Source of the DNA: Latrodectus hesperus
Taxonomy: Eukaryota; Arthropoda; Arachnida; Araneae; Theridiidae
Direction: 5' to 3'
DNA: 64,000 bases
Assembly: GCA_037975125.1 (NCBI GenBank)
Contig: CM075855.1
Coordinates: forward strand, 82,531,278-82,595,277
Under the pieces are notes generated by a model that saw nothing but the letters and a program-made list of their open reading frames with translations, was not told where the DNA came from and did not search any database. The first letter of the stretch is position 1, and each line of letters opens with the position of its first letter. Shown here piece after piece: positions 21,301 through 29,733 of the stretch. The position numbers and the translations under genes were made by a program.

Positions 21301-24257
21301 GAGCAGGACAAGGAGGATATGGCAGAGGTGGAGCAGGACAAGGTGGAGCAGCAGCAGCCGCTGCTGCAGCCGCTGGATCTGGTCAAGGTGGTTATGGAGG
21401 TCAAGGTGCCGGACAAGGTGGAGCTGGAGCTGCAGCCGCAGCAGCAGCAGCCGGAGGTGCAGGTCAAGGAGGACAAGGTGGCTATGGACGAGGAGGTTAC
21501 GGTCAAGGAGGTGCCGGACAAGGCGGAGCTGGAGCAGCAGCAGCGGCAGCAGCAGCCGGAGGTGCAGGTCAAGGAGGACAAGGTGGCTATGGACAAGGAG
21601 GTTACGGTCAAGGAGGCGCAGGACAAGGTGGAGCCGCAGCGGCAGCAGCAGCAGCAGCAGCTGGTGGAGCAGGACAAGGAGGATATGGCAGAGGTGGAGC
21701 AGGACAAGGTGGAGCAGCAGCAGCCGCTGCTGCAGCCGCTGGATCTGGTCAAGGTGGTTATGGAGGTCAAGGTGCCGGACAAGGTGGAGCTGGAGCTGCA
21801 GCCGCAGCAGCAGCAGCCGGAGGTGCAGGTCAAGGAGGACAAGGTGGCTATGGACGAGGAGGTTACGGTCAAGGAGGTGCCGGACAAGGCGGAGCTGGAG
21901 CAGCAGCAGCGGCAGCAGCAGCCGGAGGTGCAGGTCAAGGAGGACAAGGTGGCTATGGACAAGGAGGTTATGGTCAAGGAGGCGCAGGACAAGGTGGAGC
22001 CGCAGCAGCAGCAGCAGCAGCTGGTGGAGCAGGACAAGGAGGATATGGCAGAGGTGGAGCAGGACAAGGTGGAGCAGCAGCAGCCGCTGCTGCAGCCGCT
22101 GGAGCTGGTCAAGGTGGTTATGGAGGTCAAGGTGCCGGACAAGGTGGAGCTGGAGCTGCAGCCGCAGCAGCAGCAGCCGGAGGTGCAGGTCAAGGAGGAC
22201 AAGGTGGCTATGGACGAGGAGGTTACGGTCAAGGAGGTGCCGGACAAGGCGGAGCTGGAGCAGCAGCAGCGGCAGCAGCAGCCGGAGGTGCAGGTCAAGG
22301 AGGACAAGGTGGCTATGGACAAGGAGGTTACGGTCAAGGAGGCGCAGGACAAGGTGGAGCCGCAGCGGCAGCAGCAGCAGCTGGTGGAGCAGGACAAGGA
22401 GGATATGGCAGAGGTGGAGCAGGACAAGGTGGAGCAGCAGCAGCCGCAGCTGCAGCCGCTGGAGCTGGTCAAGGTGGTTATGGAGGTCAAGGTGCCGGAC
22501 AAGGTGGAGCTGGAGCTGCAGCCGCAGCAGCAGCAGCCGGAGGTGCAGGTAGAGGAGGACAAGGTGGCTATGGACGAGGAGGTTACGGTCAAGGAGGTGC
22601 CGGACAAGGCGGAGCTGGAGCAGCAGCAGCGGCAGCAGCAGCTGGAGGTGCAGGTCAAGGAGGACAAGGTGGCTATGGACAAGGAGGTTATGGTCAAGGA
22701 GGCGCAGGACAAGGTGGAGCCGCAGCGGCAGCAGCAGCAGCAGCTGGTGGAGCAGGACAAGGAGGATATGGCAGAGGTGGAGCAGGACAAGGTGGAGCAG
22801 CAGCAGCCGCTGCTGCAGCCGCTGGATCTGGTCAAGGTGGTTATGGAGGTCAAGGTGCCGGACAAGGTGGAGCTGGAGCTGCAGCCGCAGCAGCAGCAGC
22901 CGGAGGTGCAGGTCAAGGAGGACAAGGTGGCTATGGACGAGGAGGTTACGGTCAAGGAGGTGCCGGACAAGGCGGAGCTGGAGCAGCAGCAGCGGCAGCA
23001 GCAGCCGGAGGTGCAGGTCAAGGAGGACAAGGTGGCTATGGACAAGGAGGTTACGGTCAAGGAGGTGCAGGACAAGGTGGAGCCGCAGCGGCAGCAGCAG
23101 CAGCAGCTGGTGGAGCAGGACAAGGAGGATATGGCAGAGGTGGAGCAGGACAAGGTGGAGCAGCAGCAGCCACTGGAGCTGGTCAAGGTGGTTATGGAGG
23201 TCAAGGTGCCGGACAAGGTGGAGCTGGAGCATCAGCCGCAGCAGCAGCAGCCGGAGGTGCAGGTCAAGGAGGACAAGGTGGCTATGGACGAGGAGGTTAC
23301 GGTCAAGGAGGTGCCGGACAAGGCGGAGCTGGAGCAGCAGCAGCGGCAGCAGCAGCCGGAGGTGCAGGTCAAGGAGGACAAGGTGGCTATGGACAAGGAG
23401 GTTACGGTCAAGGAGGTGCAGGACAAGGTGGAGCCGCAGCGGCAGCAGCAGCAGCTGGTGGAGCAGGACAAGGAGGATATGGCAGAGGTGGAGCAGGACA
23501 AGGTGGAGCAGCAGCAGCCGCTGCTGCAGCCGCTGGAGCTGGTCAAGGTGGTTATGGAGGTCAAGGTGCCGGACAAGGTGGAGCTGGAGCTGCAGCCGCA
23601 GCAGCAGCAGCCGGAGGTGCAGGTCAAGGAGGACAAGGTGGCTATGGACGAGGAGGTTACGGTCAAGGAGGTGCTGGACAAGGCGGAGCTGGAGCAGCAG
23701 CAGCGGCAGCAGCAGCAGCCGGAGGTGCAGGTCAAGGAGGACAAGGTGGCTATGGACAAGGAGGTTACGGTCAAGGAGGTGCCGGACAAGGTGGAGCTGC
23801 AGCCGCAGCGGCAGCAGCTGCAGCTGGAGGAGCAGGACAAGGAGGATATGGTGGATACGGTCAACAAGGTGGAGCAGGAGCCGCAGCAGCAGCTGCTAGT
23901 GGACCTGGTCAAATTTATTATGGACCCCAATCTGTTGCTGCTCCAGCAGCAGCAGCAGCTTCTGCTTTGGCAGCTCCAGCTACAAGCGCGAGAATTTCTT
24001 CACACGCCTCAGCTCTTCTTTCAAATGGACCTACTAACCCTGCTTCTATTTCAAACGTTATTAGTAATGCTGTATCCCAAATTAGTTCCAGCAATCCAGG
24101 AGCGTCTGCGTGTGATGTTCTCGTTCAAGCTCTTCTTGAACTTGTTACTGCTTTGCTCACCATTATTGGATCATCAAATATTGGCAGTGTTAATTATGAT
24201 TCTTCAGGCCAATATGCGCAAGTTGTTACTCAATCTGTTCAAAATGCATTCGCTTGA
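15327..24257 (+). CDS. MaSp1: Major ampullate spidroin 1 (MaSp1), complete single-exon gene
   Basis: Structural protein of dragline silk, secreted into the major ampullate gland lumen and spun into fibre. The frame is open for 2976 codons with no intron. Order: signal peptide (1-24), non-repetitive N-terminal domain (about 25-151), Ser/Ala/Gly linker (about 152-202), Gly/Ala/Gln repeats (about 203-2859), C-terminal domain (about 2887-2976). The repeat is rich in GGX and poly-Ala and almost free of proline, which separates MaSp1 from MaSp2. I chose the ATG at 15327 because it begins MTWSTRLALSF, a standard spidroin signal peptide, and lies about 24 bases after a good initiator; the frame is also open upstream to 15234 but has no ATG there. 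The published L. hesperus MaSp1 is, as I recall, about 3100 residues in one exon, so this is a similar full-length locus or length allele. No frameshift or stop was seen. Very even GGA/GGT and GCA/GCC codon use gives long open shadows in other frames. Confidence 0.97.
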   Translation: MTWSTRLALSFLFVLCTQSLYALAQANTPWSSKANADAFINSFISAASNTGSFSQDQMEDMSLIGNTLMAAMDNMGGRITPSKLQALDMAFASSVAEIAASEGGDLGVTTNAIADALTSAFYQTTGVVNSRFISEIRSLIGMFAQASANDVYASAGSSGGGGYGASSASAASASAAAPSGVAYQAPAQAQISFTLRGQQPVSYGQGGAGPGGAGAAAAAAAAAGGAGQGGQGGYGQGGYGQGGAGQGGSGAAAAAAAAAGGTGQGGAGQGGAGAAAAAAAAAGGAGQGGQGGYGQGGYGQGGTGQGGAGAAAAAAAAGGAGQGGQGGYGQGGYGQGGSGAAAAAAAAAGGAGQGGQGGYGQGGYGQGGAGQGGAGAAAAAAAAAGGAGQGGYGRGGAGQGGAAAAAAAAAGAGQGGYGGQGAGQGGSGAAAAAAAAGGAGQGGQGGYGQGGYGQGGSGAAAAAAAAGGAGQGGQGGYGQGGYGQGGAGQGGAGAAAAAAAAGGAGQGGQGGYGQGGYGQGGAGQGGAGAAAAAAAAGGQGGQGGYGQGGYGQGGAGQGGAGAAAAAAAAGGAGQGGQGGYGQGGYGQGGAGQGGAAAAAAAAAGGAGQGGYGRGGAGQGGAAAAAGAGQGGYGGQGAGQGGAGAAAAAAAAGGAGQGGQGGYGRGGYGQGGAGQGGAGAAVAAAAAGGAGQGGQGGYGQGGYGQGGAGQGGAAAAAAGGAGQGGYGRGGAGQGGAAAAAAAAAGAGQGGYGGQGAGQGGAGAAAAAAAAGGAGQGGQGDYGRGGYGQGGAGQGGAGAAAAAAAAGGAGQGGQGGYGQGGYGQGGAGQGGAAAAASAAAAGGAGQGGYGRGGAGQGGAAAAAGAGQGGYGGQGAGQGGAGAAAAAAAAGGAGQGGQGGYGRGGYGQGGYGQGGAGQGGAAAAAAAAGGAGQGGYGRGGAGQGGAAAAAGAGQGGYGGQGAGQGGAGAAAAAAAAGGAGQGGQGGYGRGGYGQGGAGQGGAGAAAAAAAAGGAGQGGQSGYGQGGYGQGGAGQGGAAAAAAAGGAGQGGYGRGGAGQGGAAAAAAAAAGAGQGGYGGQGAGQGGAGAAAAAAAAGGAGQGGQGGYGRGGYGQGGAGQGGAGAAAAAAAAGGAGQGGQGGYGQGGYGQGGAGQGGAAAAAAGGAGKGGYGRGGAGQGGAAAAAAAAAGAGQGGYGGQGAGQGGAGAAAAAAASGGAGQGGQGGYGRGGYGQGGAGQGGAGAAAAAAAAGGAGQGGQGGYGQGGYGQGGAGQGGAAAAAAAAGGAGQGGYGRGGAGQGGAAAAAGAGQGGYGGQGAGQGGAGAAAAAAAAGGAGQGGQGGYGRGGYGQGGAGQGGAGAAAAAAAAGGAGQGGQGGYGQGGYGQGGAGQGGAAAAAAAAAGGAGQGGYGRGGAGQGGAAASAAAAAGSGQGGYGGQGAGQGGAGAAAAAAAAGGAGQGGQGGYGRGGYGQGGAGQGGAGAAAAAAAAGGAGQGGQGGYGQGGYGQGGAGQGGAAAAAAAAAAGGAGQGGYGRGGAGQGGAAAAAGAGQGGYGGQGAGQGGAGAAAAAAAAGGAGQGGQGGYGRGGYGQGGAGQGGAGAAAAAAAAGGASQGGQGGYGQGDYGQGGAGQGGAAAAAAAAGGAGQGGYGRGGAGQGGAAAAAGAGQGGYGGQGAGQGGAGAAAAAAAAGGAGRGGQGGYGRGGYGQGGAGQGGAGAAAAAAAAGGAGQGGQGGYGQGGYGQGGAGQGGAAAAAAAAAGGAGQGGYGRGGAGQGGAAAAAAAAAGSGQGGYGGQGAGQGGAGAAAAAAAAGGAGQGGQGGYGRGGYGQGGAGQGGAGAAAAAAAAGGAGQGGQGGYGQGGYGQGGAGQGGAAAAAAAAGGAGQGGYGRGGAGQGGAAAAAAAAAGAGQGGYGGQGAGQGGAGAAAAAAAAGGAGQGGQGGYGRGGYGQGGAGQGGAGAAAAAAAAGGAGQGGQGGYGQGGYGQGGAGQGGAAAAAAAAGGAGQGGYGRGGAGQGGAAAAAAAAAGSGQGGYGGQGAGQGGAGAAAAAAAAGGAGQGGQGGYGRGGYGQGGAGQGGAGAAAAAAAAGGAGQGGQGGYGQGGYGQGGAGQGGAAAAAAAAAAGGAGQGGYGRGGAGQGGAAAAAAAAAGSGQGGYGGQGAGQGGAGAAAAAAAAGGAGQGGQGGYGRGGYGQGGAGQGGAGAAAAAAAAGGAGQGGQGGYGQGGYGQGGAGQGGAAAAAAAAGGAGQGGYGRGGAGQGGAAAAAAAAAGAGQGGYGGQGAGQGGAGAAAAAAAAGGAGQGGQGGYGRGGYGQGGAGQGGAGAAAAAAAAGGAGQGGQGGYGQGGYGQGGAGQGGAAAAAAAAGGAGQGGYGRGGAGQGGAAAAAAAAAGAGQGGYGGQGAGQGGAGAAAAAAAAGGAGRGGQGGYGRGGYGQGGAGQGGAGAAAAAAAAGGAGQGGQGGYGQGGYGQGGAGQGGAAAAAAAAAGGAGQGGYGRGGAGQGGAAAAAAAAAGSGQGGYGGQGAGQGGAGAAAAAAAAGGAGQGGQGGYGRGGYGQGGAGQGGAGAAAAAAAAGGAGQGGQGGYGQGGYGQGGAGQGGAAAAAAAAAGGAGQGGYGRGGAGQGGAAAATGAGQGGYGGQGAGQGGAGASAAAAAAGGAGQGGQGGYGRGGYGQGGAGQGGAGAAAAAAAAGGAGQGGQGGYGQGGYGQGGAGQGGAAAAAAAAGGAGQGGYGRGGAGQGGAAAAAAAAAGAGQGGYGGQGAGQGGAGAAAAAAAAGGAGQGGQGGYGRGGYGQGGAGQGGAGAAAAAAAAAGGAGQGGQGGYGQGGYGQGGAGQGGAAAAAAAAAAGGAGQGGYGGYGQQGGAGAAAAAASGPGQIYYGPQSVAAPAAAAASALAAPATSARISSHASALLSNGPTNPASISNVISNAVSQISSSNPGASACDVLVQALLELVTALLTIIGSSNIGSVNYDSSGQYAQVVTQSVQNAFA
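15399..15779 (+). other. MaSp1: Spidroin N-terminal domain (five-helix, pH-dependent dimerisation)
   Basis: About 127 residues after the signal peptide, the usual size of this domain. It starts with the conserved Asn-Thr-Pro-Trp, has the Met-rich core (DQMEDMSLIG, NTLMAAMDNM) and ends FAQASANDV. Acidic residues known from other spidroins to drive dimerisation when pH falls are present in context: Asp-Met after the Gln/Glu stretch, Glu in SVAEIA, Glu in SEGG, Glu in ISEIRS; the partner Lys sits in TPSKLQ. The function is known for the family; the residues are seen here. Confidence 0.93.
15933..23904 (+). repeat. MaSp1: MaSp1 coding repeats: about 20 ensembles of four Gly/poly-Ala units
   Basis: In-frame coding tandem array. 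From about 17.2 kb onward the period is about 347-375 bases (most often 356-360), about 120 residues. Each ensemble has four units, told apart by the middle of the Gly-rich part: GGYGRGGYGQ (A), GGYGQGGYGQ (B), GGYGRGGAGQ (C) and GGYGGQGAGQ (D), each ending in 5-10 alanines. The D-unit landmark (ggttatggagg) occurs 20 times, near 16572, 17218, 17571, 17927, 18184, 18540, 18896, 19243, 19603, 19960, 20307, 20669, 21029, 21389, 21749, 22109, 22469, 22835, 23192 and 23552. The first 1.3 kb is less regular and repeats mainly B-like units. Copies are nearly identical even at silent sites, as expected from concerted evolution. Confidence 0.95.
23985..24254 (+). other. MaSp1: Spidroin C-terminal domain
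   Basis: About 90 non-repetitive residues, from Ser-Ala-Arg-Ile-Ser to the final Gln-Asn-Ala-Phe-Ala. It has the single conserved cysteine (GASACDVLVQ) that forms the inter-chain disulphide, the hydrophobic helix LVQALLELVTALLTIIG, and the closing motif QYAQVVTQSVQNAF. It follows a short linker that contains the only clear GPG-Q-Y motif (GPGQIYYGPQ, from about 23905). Confidence 0.95.
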
Positions 24258-24330
24258 TTCTAAAACGTTGCTTAAGCATTCATTTTATAAAATGTACTAA
24301 TATAATATGCATTGAGTAATTCTGATATTG

Positions 24331-24336
24331 AATAAA
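24331..24336 (+). terminator. MaSp1 polyadenylation signal
   Basis: AATAAA, 74 bases after the TGA stop, the only canonical signal close to the stop. The sequence after it becomes T-rich. The implied 3' UTR is about 100 bases. Confidence 0.75.
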
Positions 24337-26470
24337 GCATTTATCTTCTCTATAATCTCATTTGCCTAATTATATTTTTGTTTTTTTACTTCTGTCCTGA
24401 GATCAGTTTCTTATATATGGTAATTCAGGCATTTTAACATTGTAATATATTATTGAATTGTAACATCTGCGGAAAAAATATTTACAGAATACAAGTTGTA
24501 GAATTCAAATTAATTAACTTTTTTAAATGAAAATAAATTGAACTTAATTTTGAGGACTTTATGATATGGTTTCTAAATATTTTTATTTTCACGCTGGTTT
24601 TCCTGGAGAAATCAATAATTTCCAACATAATATGTGTTTATTATAACTGCGTAGTCCCATTCCTTACTTTTCAGGTATACGCTTTAGTGTACTGTACTTC
24701 TGCAGTGTCTTAATATTGACCTGAAACGTATTAGATGATTTCGATCTTTGAATGAAAGAATAATACTAAAAACTTTTTAAGTTCTTAAAATAATTTATTA
24801 TATCACCAGATTTCTTTCAAAAGGACAGGTGTCATTTTGTAATTGAAAGAAGAAATTTTGAAATTGAATAAAGAATTTTGAGTGGTTTGCTGCCTAATCA
24901 GCTTTGCACATAAGAATTATTTTTTGGCCTTTATTTGTTATATTTCTCAATGCACGGTGTGAAATTCCTTTGCATTTAAAATCAAAAATAGTTGGTTTTC
25001 AAACATTTTAAATGCAAGTTTCAATAAAAGGAAAATAATTATAGTGTCTGTTGCTTATATTAATTTTTATGTTTTTGAAATTATTATTTCTAATTAATTT
25101 CCAAAATATATCATGGTGATTGCAAGAGAAATAGCTAACTTTTAAATAAAAATTTAGTAAAAAAATTTTTTTTGGTCGCTTTATAAATTAGAAGTAAATA
25201 TAACTTCTAAACCAAAATTTTCCTAATTTTGTCTTTCTAGACCAAATTGTCTCTGAAAGATGAGAGAAAGTGATAAGAAACTCTCATAGACTAAATCCAT
25301 AACAGATTTCCAATACCAAACTAAAGAGGTTTATGTATTCGTATTAGCTAACAAAATAAGGAAGAAATTAAAATTTTTCAGATTTTTTTTTTACATATTC
25401 GTTAGTATACACTAGGATTTAAATAAAAAATGTATGAGATATATATTCTGCATTTACAATAGAAATTCACAAAAATTACAAAATCCGTTTAAATTGGCCC
25501 AAAACATTGGTGATTTGAATATGATTATAAAAAATTCTTCTGTACATAAAATGTCAGGTGACAATATTTTATAAGTCTACAAATAAAATGTCCTTTAATC
25601 TGACACACTGGCGACAGCCTTTTAGTAAGGAAATGAACAAACTTATTAAAAAAATATAGTTATATTTTAGATAATAAGAATGAAATTATTTATCTATCTT
25701 TTTAAAATTGCACGCTTTCTGAGGGAAGACAAAGCTCATCATATTAAAACCATTATTTACATTTTAATAATATGTTTGAGAATATTAAAATTAAGATTGA
25801 CTCTGTACCGACTCCGAAAAATTGTAACTGTTTTTCAGAAAAGAGTATCCCATTTTAAAGATTCAAGTAACCGTTGATTTAATAAATGTGAAATAATGAA
25901 TTGCAGTAGTAATATCTTTAATTTAATGTATAAAATCCAATAAAAATATGAAATGGAACCCTACACATTTCACAGAAAAAATTACTTTATTATCTCATAT
26001 TTTATTTTGTAAAAACTTAAGAGAACAGAAAAAACTATGAAATTGGCAACTTATTATAATAAATTAATGTATTCAAGTGATGTGCATAATATTTAAATGT
26101 AAACTTTACAGAATTATTTCATTTATAAAATATTCATCAATTTTACAAATAATAAAACTTTTCAATTTATGAAAAGTATAAATTGAAAATATTTAATATT
26201 TCTTCTTCATAAATCTTACTAACAATATAAATTTTACAATTCTATTTTATTTTTTATGACTGAATACAAGCATTATTTTGCATAAATAGTTTTCATTCAT
26301 TATCACTGTTACGCAAATTAAAAACAAGGAATTCTATTTTAATCTTAGTGAATTCATTAAATGAAAGAAATAGTAAAATTCATTAATAAATATTAAAACA
26401 CCAAAGTACAAGACATATATTTTTTTGTCGTGTCATGTCGTATCAAATATATATATAATGTCGAGAATAC
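24337..26470. other. AT-rich spacer downstream of MaSp1
   Basis: No gene, repeat family or structured RNA recognised. The short frame at 25680-25877 is Leu/Ile/Lys-rich and looks like chance. Confidence 0.55.
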
Positions 26471-26625
26471 TTATTATGGCTTCTGTAATTTCTTCAATGT
26501 TTTCGACATGTAAGTCAACCAAGGAAAATGGAAAATTCCGATTCTCCTTATATCAGTTCTTATTGCTGGGCAGTCAAAAACGTAGTCTGGTGTCCTTTGC
26601 GAGTCTGGGCATGTATTATAGTTCC
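26471..26625 (-). pseudogene. Fragment of a non-LTR retrotransposon ORF2 C-terminus
   Basis: On the minus strand about 50 residues read Cys-Pro-Asp, then TPDYVFDCPAI and RTDIRRIG, ending in two stops at 26471-26476. This is the zinc-knuckle-like tail (C-x-many-H/Y-x-x-x-C-P) that ends many non-LTR reverse transcriptases. Nothing of the reverse transcriptase or endonuclease remains beside it. It is a short relic, unlike the tails of the three larger elements in this window. Confidence 0.55.
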
Positions 26626-26699
26626 AAATAAGTTATTTTATTAATAATTAAAATGAAATGCAATGCAAGTGTAGTAATTTTAATCTGATATTATTTGGT

Positions 26700-26826
26700 T
26701 TTTATAAAATACTGTTGTTGTTATTACTTATGACACTTGCACAAGCCAATTACGCAATGCTGTTGGCTATGCGAATTTAAGTCAGTAGGATGAATCTTTT
26801 TCGTTTAACTAGAGCACCACGTAGGT
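26700..26826 (-). mobile_element. 3' part of a tRNA-derived SINE, cut off by the Gypsy element
   Basis: On the minus strand this reads away from the Gypsy LTR and ends in a short (AAC)n tail (GTTGTTGTT on the + strand, about 26714-26722), typical of arthropod tRNA SINEs. The matching tRNA-like head is at about 37034-37310 on the far side of the LTR element, and the AGGT at the junction is duplicated. I infer that these are the two halves of one SINE. Confidence 0.5.
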
Positions 26827-27116
26827 TGCAGTGATTTAGATGCCGTAAGTCAGATTTTTTTTTATCACCGACGAAAATAGTGAATAGAATAATACTCCAA
26901 AAAAGTGAACAAACTTTCATAAGCAGTAGGAGGTGAAGTGCATGCTACAAGAACAACGGTACACGTTACAAGATTATATAATCAGTTAGTTACAATTTAG
27001 TTACAGTTTTAAGCAAGGTTGAGTACTTTACATAAGTGCATAAAGTTAGTTTTTCTGTGCCGCTAGGTTGGCACGTCAGGTGGGGAGATGCGGTGGTGTA
27101 TGGCATGGCCACCGCA
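26827..27116 (-). repeat. Gypsy 3' LTR
   Basis: 290 bp, TG...CA, with AGGT just outside. It aligns end to end with 36744-37033. The inner end has a small palindrome (TGCGGTGG / CCACCGCA). The integrase frame runs into it. Confidence 0.93.
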
Positions 27117-27983
27117 GTACCTCCTTCCCAGCGTAACAGTTAGTTTAGTTGTGCTGCAAAGTGCACATGACGAGTCGAACGGGTACGTCGATTTCTGTTC
27201 GATGCTGTAGTCTACGGAGGTAAGTCTTTTGTGGTGATCTCGTTGCTTGGTTGTAAAGGAGTCCGTTGGTTCCTGTTCGCATAAGAGATAGGCTCTGTCC
27301 ACTGAGATGAAAACCTCTTTGTTGTTCTTCAGTACCTTGAACACTTTGTCCGTTTTGTCAAGGACCGGGAACGGCCCATCGTAAGGTGGATGTTGTACGG
27401 CGTCAAGCCGTATGAAGACGTGAGTGCATTTTTTGAGAACCTGTGGAATGAATATTCTGTCCTTACCATGATTGGTGGTTTTTGGTGGTGAAAATGCGCT
27501 CATTATGTCCCTCAGGTGGTTAATAAAATCTGCAGCGTTGAAACCTATTTTGCTAGGAACGAAAAACTCACCTGGCAACCTCAAAGAGCTGCCATACACT
27601 AGCTCTGTGGTTGAGGCTTAGATTGTTTCACGAAATGCAGAATGTAAACCCAGCTATGCCGTTGATAGGATTATTGTCCAACGATTGGTGAGTCGGGGGT
27701 CAGATAGCTGAGATTTAAGAACAGATTTCAAGGATCTATACAAATTTTCCACTAAGCCATTAGACTTGGGGTGGTATGCAGTGGTATGGATATGCTTGAT
27801 ACCTAAAAGCTGTGTGAGAGCTCGAAACAAGTAAGATTCAAACTGTCTGCCCTGATCAGTAATCACTACACTGGGTACACCAAAACGAGTTACCCAACTG
27901 GCGTAGAAGTTTTTAGCAATTGTCTCAGCAGTTATATTAGAAATTGGTCTCGTTTCCACCCAACGGGCATATCTATCAATCAT
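27063..27983 (-). pseudogene. Gypsy integrase, interrupted
   Basis: Core fragment 27654-27983 shows IDRYARW, TDQGRQFES (second catalytic Asp) and SNGLVEN (catalytic Glu). The C-terminal part 27063-27599 shows VYGSSLRLPGEFF, then HVFIRLDAVQ and PYDGPFPVL. Two stops in the same frame separate them at about 27600-27660. The zinc-binding N-terminal region and the first catalytic Asp motif are absent: RNase H is followed almost directly by IDRYARW. The protein would be inactive. Confidence 0.9.
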
Positions 27984-27986
27984 TAT

Positions 27987-28949
27987 TCAATCACATTTAA
28001 CAGACCGTATATCCGTACTAAATTGTCCGATTAAGTCCAGATACCTTAACTGACGAGGAGTGCACTTGTCTAGCTTTTCTTTGAACGCAAATATTAAGAG
28101 TCTGTGGTCTGTATAGATAAAAAAGTGTTGACCCTCTAACATATGTTTGAAGTTCTTTATCGCTGCGTATATTGCGTAAAGCTTCCTATCAAAAGTTGAC
28201 CATTTCTGCTGAGCCGGAGTAAGCTTAGCCGAGAAGAATACGAGCGGTTCATACTTCGGTGAATCTACATTTTTGCTCTGGTTTAACGTTGCTCCTATCG
28301 CCATATCACTGGCATAACAAGAAAGCATTAATTGCGCTTCAGAACAAGGAGGAGCTAGCATAGCGGCGTTCGCCAGTTGTTGCTGACACAATTCAAATGG
28401 AGCAATTTGTTCGGTACTCCATATTAATGCGCTGTTTTTTATTAACTTTAAGTGTATTTCATTTAATGATGCTTGCATATGCGCAGCATGTTTGATATTA
28501 CCCCTACAGTAATTTAGTAAACCTAAAAATCGTTGAAGTTGTTTTACTGTTTGAGGTAATGGGCAATCGAGTATAGGTTTCACTTTGTCAGAGGGAGGTT
28601 TAATACCATTTTTGCTGACAGAATATCCTACAAAACGATGCTTGGCAACTCCGAAAACACATTTACCTAAATTTATACGAATTCCGTACTCTGTCAGGCG
28701 CTTGAGTACCATTTCTAGATGTAGTTTGTGTTTCGATTTGGAATTGCTTGCGATTAATATATCATCCAGGTATGCGAATACAAAGTCAAATCCACGTAAG
28801 ACTTCATTAATAAACCTTTGGAAAGTTTGAGGTGCATTGGCCAAACCGAATGGAGTAAATAGAAATTCAAATAATCCAAAAGGTGTAGTGATTGCAGCTT
28901 TTTGGACGTCGTCTGGGTGGACAGGAATTTGATGGTAAGCTTTTACCAA
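27987..28949 (-). pseudogene. Gypsy reverse transcriptase 3' half and RNase H
   Basis: Open 320-codon frame. The start carries [12 protein letters not shown] (motif A region), then [11 protein letters not shown] and the catalytic FAYLDDIL. This is followed by the thumb/connection GKCVFGV and [10 protein letters not shown], then RNase H landmarks [21 protein letters not shown] and IYTDHRLL. A single TAG (complement at 28989-28991) separates it from the upstream half. The 3' end stops abruptly where a normal element would continue into the integrase zinc domain. Confidence 0.92.
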
Positions 28950-28988
28950 ATCTATTTTTGAAAAGATTACTCTATTATGTAACTGATT

Positions 28989-29333
28989 CTAAAAGTCTTG
29001 AATGTGGGGGAGCGGATACCCATCAGGAATAGTAATTCTGTTAAGGGCTCTGTAGTCACCAGTCGGACGAAAGTCGGTACCTGATGACTTGGGTACTAAA
29101 TGCAAGGGGGATGACCAATTTGACATACTAGGTCTACATATGCCTTGCTCTAACATATATTCAAACTCTTTCTTGGCAATTGCCAATTTTGTGGGATGTA
29201 ATCTTCGCGGCTTTGAAAATACAGACTGCCCGTTAGTTATAATACTATAGGTTAAAGTATGCTTTATTATTCGCTTTGAAGGGTATGGGCGAATTACCTC
29301 ATTGTATTTTTCCAAGATCTGCCTAAAAGGAAA
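28989..29333 (-). pseudogene. Gypsy reverse transcriptase 5' half
   Basis: Shows [21 protein letters not shown], then [18 protein letters not shown] and [19 protein letters not shown], the fingers/palm start of a Gypsy reverse transcriptase. It ends at a TAG in an otherwise continuous frame. Gypsy sequence stops at 29333, the inner edge of the target duplication of the inserted non-LTR element; the open frame seen beyond that point belongs to the insert. Confidence 0.9.
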
Positions 29334-29733
29334 CGACAAAGATGGTGCACCGACCCACCCTAGGGTATGCGGTGAAAGAACGCGTGCAATAGTAGTCAGT
29401 ACTTCAGAACTCGGTGGACACAAGGTCAGGAAAAAGTCCAAACTGTGCAGAAGAGATGGCACCAATGCCAAGATCTCCTGGAGTCCAAAAAGAGGGAAAG
29501 TTAACGTCTCAAAAGAAGGGCGTTCTATTCTATTACTCTGATCGGAAGATTGGGCATAACAGGCCTTTATTTTCTAGTTTACAATACAATATGATATAAT
29601 AATATAAGATAATAATACAAAGTGGAAAAGTATATACATGTTTTCAGTAGAGAGATTACAACAGTTATGATTTGTCAAAGTTAGGTACAGTTTGTTTGAT
29701 TAATTGTTTGGCTGTCTGTGGAGGTGGTGTCCC

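Noticed and set aside
15928..23232. Very long antisense and alternate-frame open frames (Leu/His-rich, Cys/Ser-rich, Gln/Glu/Lys-rich) over the silk gene
   Set aside because: They arise because the Gly/Ala/Gln codon set in MaSp1 contains almost no stop in other frames. They track the repeat exactly and have no independent start, signal or domain.
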